The notes under the pieces were generated by a model. It was not told where the DNA came from. It ran no database searches and saw only the letters and a program-made list of their open reading frames with translations. Shown here in pieces: positions 60,586 to 64,000 of a stretch of 64,000 nt of DNA. Source of the stretch: Adiantum capillus-veneris (lineage: Eukaryota; Streptophyta; Polypodiopsida; Polypodiales; Pteridaceae); contig CM043946.1 in assembly GCA_014529385.2 (NCBI GenBank), forward strand, positions 15,891,077 to 15,955,076, given 5' to 3'. Positions within the stretch are counted from its first letter, which is position 1, and each line of letters starts with the position of its first letter. A program made the position numbers and the translations under genes.

Positions 60586-62177
60586 ATGGCTTCTTCCTCT
60601 TCCGCATCTGACACTAAAAGTTTGATGGAAATCAAACGGTTCGATGGTCAAGACTTCGACCTTTAGCAAGAACGCATACAAGGTATCCTTTTCTTAAAGG
60701 ATTGTGAAGATGCATTGGAAGAGAATAAGCCGCCAGGTTTGTCTGACGAAGAGTGGGCCAGGTTGTATAAGAAGGCTATGGCCTACATCAAAATGGCTAT
60801 CAATGATGACATTTCGACGGACATCAAGCGTTTGAACTCTACTTATGCAATATGACAAAAGCTAAAGTCCAAAAATGAAAACACAACGCCTGTGAACCAG
60901 GTGTATTTGATGCGAAAGTTGGTGATTATGCAGCTTGATGACTCAAAGTCAACTTCTGAGTATTTGAGTGCTTTTACAGGTGTGTTGGGTCAGTTGCAGG
61001 ACAGTGGGCTTCAGCAATTCGATGATAAGCTGAAAGCTATTTTCTTGCTTATGACATTGCCGCATACTTGGGAAACCTTGGTTGTCTTGAGCAACACTCC
61101 CACCCTCACGTACGACGGTGTGAGAGTGTCTATTCTCAATGAAGAGATTAGACGCAGGTCTAGTGGGGAAGGTGGCAATTCTGCCTACAATGCAAGAGGT
61201 AGAAATCAAAAGCGTGATGCGGGCAATAGGACTCAAAATAGAAGTAAGAGCAAGACAAAGGATAAGGATGTCACTTGTTATCAATGTGGCAGAAAGGGTC
61301 ACAAGAAACCCGATTGCAGGTATTTCAAGAAAGAGCAGGCAAGGAAGAAGGAGACGAAAGATAAGAAGAAGAAAGATGAGAAGAAAGGGGAAAAATCAGC
61401 AGGTGATTCCTCCACGGATGCTAAGAATGCAAATGTATCCTCTAGTGTGGTCATTGAGGAGTTGTTAGACGTTGAGGAAATCTTGGTTGCAGCTTCACGC
61501 CCCTCTGATTTGGTGATAGCTAATGCAAAAGACATGCTTATCTCAAAGAAAGATGTCATTGATGCATTGCTCAGTGCTAATGATGGCCTATCCCAGTCAT
61601 GGATAGTGGATTCTGGTGCTTCATTCAATGTGACTCCATCTTTGGAGTGTTTTGCTACATATGCTGCAGGCAATTATGGCAAGGGGGGTACCTTGCCACT
61701 TGGTGATAATTTTGCTTGCAATATTGAGGGAATGGGTACTATACGTTTGGCTCTTAACAATGGTCAAGAGCTTGTGTTGAATGATGTCACGTTTGTACCA
61801 GGCATTAAGAAAAGTTTGCTATCTATTGGCCAGTTAGATGCACATGGTTATACTACCATCTTTGCTGGGGGTTCATGGAAGTTGCTTAAGGGCTCTATGC
61901 TTGTTGCAAAAGGGTCTAAAAGAGGTACTTTGTACTATCTTAGATGCAAAGCTTTGCCTGGTAAGTTTCTTGTTGTTGCTGAAGTTGCTGCACACACAGA
62001 ATTGTTGCATAAGAGACTTTGCCATATAAGCCAAAAGGGTATTGATGTGCTTTCCTCTCTGAAGAGGGTTGATGTAAAAGGAAAAAACTTGGATTTTTGT
62101 AATGATTGTCTTTATGGAAAGCAAAAGAAATCTTCTTATTACTCTGGTGTCTCTCACAAAGCTAATCATGTCACGAT
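60586..62177 (+). pseudogene. second Copia gag-protease, interrupted
   Basis: The frame starts at ATG 60586 (MASSSSASDTKSLMEIKRFD). Stops at 60664 (TAG) and 60853 (TGA) both fall where Trp is usual in gag. The rest is open: gag, zinc knuckle CYQCGRKGHKKPDC (about 61290-61320), protease D-S-G-A (about 61608-61620), and GAG-pre-integrase with LLHKRLCHIS and CNDCLYGKQ. The element ends abruptly at 62177 before the integrase core, where a gypsy-type LTR begins. Confidence 0.88.
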
Positions 62178-62599
62178 TGTGACTATGTTAACAGCAATAC
62201 ATTTACTCCTAGTTGCAGATACGCGAAGTGCCATGCCAAGGAGGACCCCTGCGCTTGGATGGTCACACCCCTTCACCCAAAGGACGTGTCTCTTCGCCAA
62301 AAGCCACACTCCTTCGACGACTGGTCACACCCCTTCGCTCTACGGGTGAGACTCTTCACCCAATGGTTGCAGCTCTTCGCCGAAAGGATGTGTCTTTACG
62401 TCTAAAGTCATGTCTCTTCACCAAGAGACGTGTCTTTTCATTTATGTCTCTTCGTCTCCTATATAAGGAGCCCTTGTATCACACATTCAATCAATCAAAC
62501 ACAGAGTCTACTAAGTCTTATCTCGAGTACAGTTCAAGTTTCTTAAGTCTTAATCATGAGTTTAAGTACTTAATAAAGGATTAGTACCTAGAATCCTCA
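62178..62599 (+). repeat. LTR of a third LTR retrotransposon, inserted in the Copia
   Basis: About 422 bp, starting TGTGACTATG (or two bases later) and ending CCTCA. It is followed by TGGTATCAGAGC at 62603-62614, the initiator tRNA-Met primer site. The LTR contains several direct copies of a CTCTTCGCC/GTGTCTCTTC motif upstream of a TATA box. Confidence 0.75.
62456..62470 (+). promoter_or_regulatory. LTR TATA box
   Basis: CCTATATAAGGAGCC follows the repeated TCTCTTC motifs in the LTR and precedes the likely R region, a typical plant LTR promoter arrangement. Confidence 0.6.
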
Positions 62600-62602
62600 C
62601 GG

Positions 62603-62614
62603 TGGTATCAGAGC
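62603..62614 (+). other. primer binding site (initiator tRNA-Met)
   Basis: TGGTATCAGAGC three bases after the LTR end. Confidence 0.85.
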
Positions 62615-63680
62615 AAAACTTTTTCCCGGGACCCTACGGTTGTGAGCCTCTCACCCTTGACGCTACAGTCTACCCCCCCTTCCCGGCGTTGTATGGAATC
62701 ACAAGAACGGTGGCTTACGCACACATCTCGACATGAGGTAACATAAATTACTTATGTTCTCGTATATAAAAATATAATACAGTCAACCAGAAACAGCAGC
62801 ATGGCAGTGTGCATATGTGATTCGCGTGCTGCTGCATGGATAAGAGCGGAAGTGTGCCTTTTCAAGTGCTAAGGAGTACCTGTGAACCTGTGAGTACCCG
62901 TGAGCACCCATTGGCAGACTTCCTGCTCCGACAGGCTGAAATTTTAGGTGGGCTGCTTTGCACCCCTTCGCAGTGTCTCTTCGTTGGTAACTCTCCGCAT
63001 GGTCCAACTCACCCAAAGGGCACCCGCCTCAAGGGGCATCCTCAGCACAGCCAGCCCTCGATGACACCTCTTTGTCAAGCAACGCTACGCAAGGCATAAT
63101 AAAAGGCTGCGCTGCAAATTAGAACCAGCCAGCGTACGTTTTATAAAAGAAGCCAGCGCTGGATTTTAAAAGAGGGCAACCCTTTAAAATTTTTAAGGGC
63201 CTTGGCCGGCCGCCCAATTACCTTCAGTGGGCACCCATTGGGTACCACATCTCAAACATTTAAAAAATAAATAAAGCCAAAACAGCCAGAGAAGACTACG
63301 TTCCATTATTCTCCAAAGCTGCCTCTGTTGCGCACAATTCTCGAACACGTGCAAGCCTCACACACATGACCGATGAGACCTATGATGTGTCACTTCCGTA
63401 CCTGACTTATGTAAACAAACTGCCTGAAGATATTCTGCCTGAAAATCCTATTCTGCCAAAAACGGTACCTGCACCTATTCCCGAACCAAATCTTGTTCCG
63501 GACTTTCCCGCGGAAATTCCATCGCCGGTCTACTCTCCTGAACTCTTGAACCTTGCGAAATTCCCGGACTCCAGAGAGCGAACTTATTCCAGATAGATTT
63601 TTCGCTCACGGATCACCAATCCCATAATTTATTTCAAAACCCGAACCTGCACTTATGCGAGTTCTTTTTGAGGCGTAACC
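62615..63680 (+). other. retrotransposon leader with upstream ORF
   Basis: About 1 kb between primer site and gag. It contains a 76-codon frame (63366-63596) rich in Pro and Glu (KLPEDILPENPILPKTVPAP) with no known domain; it could be a leader ORF. Nothing else is recognised. Confidence 0.5.
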
Positions 63681-64000
63681 ATGCCAAATTCTCAGGACGG
63701 AGGTGGTCAATCTGACGATGCCCTTACTCTTATTAAGGAACAGATGGCCACACTTTCCATAAGCCTCGCATCACTTCACACTCGCTTGGATGAGATGCAC
63801 ACGGAAAACACTTCTCGAAGTCGACCTGTTGTTTCTCGGACTACTAATGCAGCATCTTCAACACATTCTTCCGAAGCTTCGGTGGACGAACCAAATGAAC
63901 CAGATCCAAGTGAAGAGGTAGACAATCGTGAACTTCAATTACTTTATAAAATTTTTAATGCTGCACAGAAGAAGAAGCTTGATGTTAAATTGCCGGAACC
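63681..64000 (+). CDS. gag of the third LTR retrotransposon, cut by the window end
   Basis: ATG at 63681 opens a frame that continues to the last base: MPNSQDGGGQSDDALTLIKE, a short coiled-coil segment, then an acidic Ser-rich stretch and KKKLDVKLPEP. This looks like the N-terminus of a gypsy-type gag. The class (gypsy or Copia) cannot be proved because pol lies outside. Confidence 0.6.
   Translation, partial: MPNSQDGGGQSDDALTLIKEQMATLSISLASLHTRLDEMHTENTSRSRPVVSRTTNAASSTHSSEASVDEPNEPDPSEEVDNRELQLLYKIFNAAQKKKLDVKLPE

Overview
The window is nuclear DNA of a land plant. It holds a spliced six-exon gene for a filament-like plant protein (FPP), the last three exons of a chloroplast DEG1-type protease, a plant-type 5S rRNA gene, plant pentatricopeptide (PPR) gene remnants, and plant Copia, Ty3/gypsy, L1-type and hAT elements. 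The density of (CT)n tracts, the amount of decayed transposon DNA and the PPR debris would fit a fern or another seed-free plant, but that is an inference and no gene here settles the taxon.

Layout. 0.2-2.5 kb: a kinase-like gene of unknown family. 2.8-4.9 kb (minus): a decayed hAT transposase, followed at 5.2-5.9 kb by a ladder of about ten imperfect hairpins. 6.2-13.2 kb: PPR remnants full of (GA)n/(CT)n, split by a complete 5,178-bp Copia element (minus) with matching 227-bp LTRs and a 5-bp target duplication. 13.3-17.3 kb: non-coding, with a dispersed AT-rich repeat and a fold-back repeat at 15.8-16.15 kb. 17.4-21.8 kb (plus): the FPP gene, the one clearly complete host protein gene. 22.7-24.7 kb (minus): a Y1-type HUH endonuclease gene with a small intron, a coiled-coil ORF beside it, and 175-bp tandem repeats carrying a small hairpin; this is the most unusual coding unit. 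24.8-33.2 kb: mostly non-coding, with microsatellites, a strong 22-bp inverted repeat and a minisatellite. 33.25-35.57 kb: one near-complete 5S rRNA gene, one degenerate copy, then a 2-kb GC-rich satellite. 35.6-42.5 kb: decayed gypsy elements in both orientations. 44.5-45.06 kb (minus): terminal DEG1 exons, whose upstream part is displaced by LINE debris. 47.5-59.8 kb (plus): three LINEs, the first two being copies of one family. 59.9-62.2 kb: 5' half of another Copia, broken by a gypsy LTR at 62.18 kb whose gag ORF runs off the window end.

How it fits together. Only FPP, the DEG1 exons, 5S and perhaps the kinase-like gene look like host genes; the rest is transposon layers. Several elements carry in-frame stops at single codons, often where a Trp codon is expected, so they look dead but young. 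LINE 3' ends share a small hairpin and run into (CT)n tracts, which may explain part of the microsatellite load.
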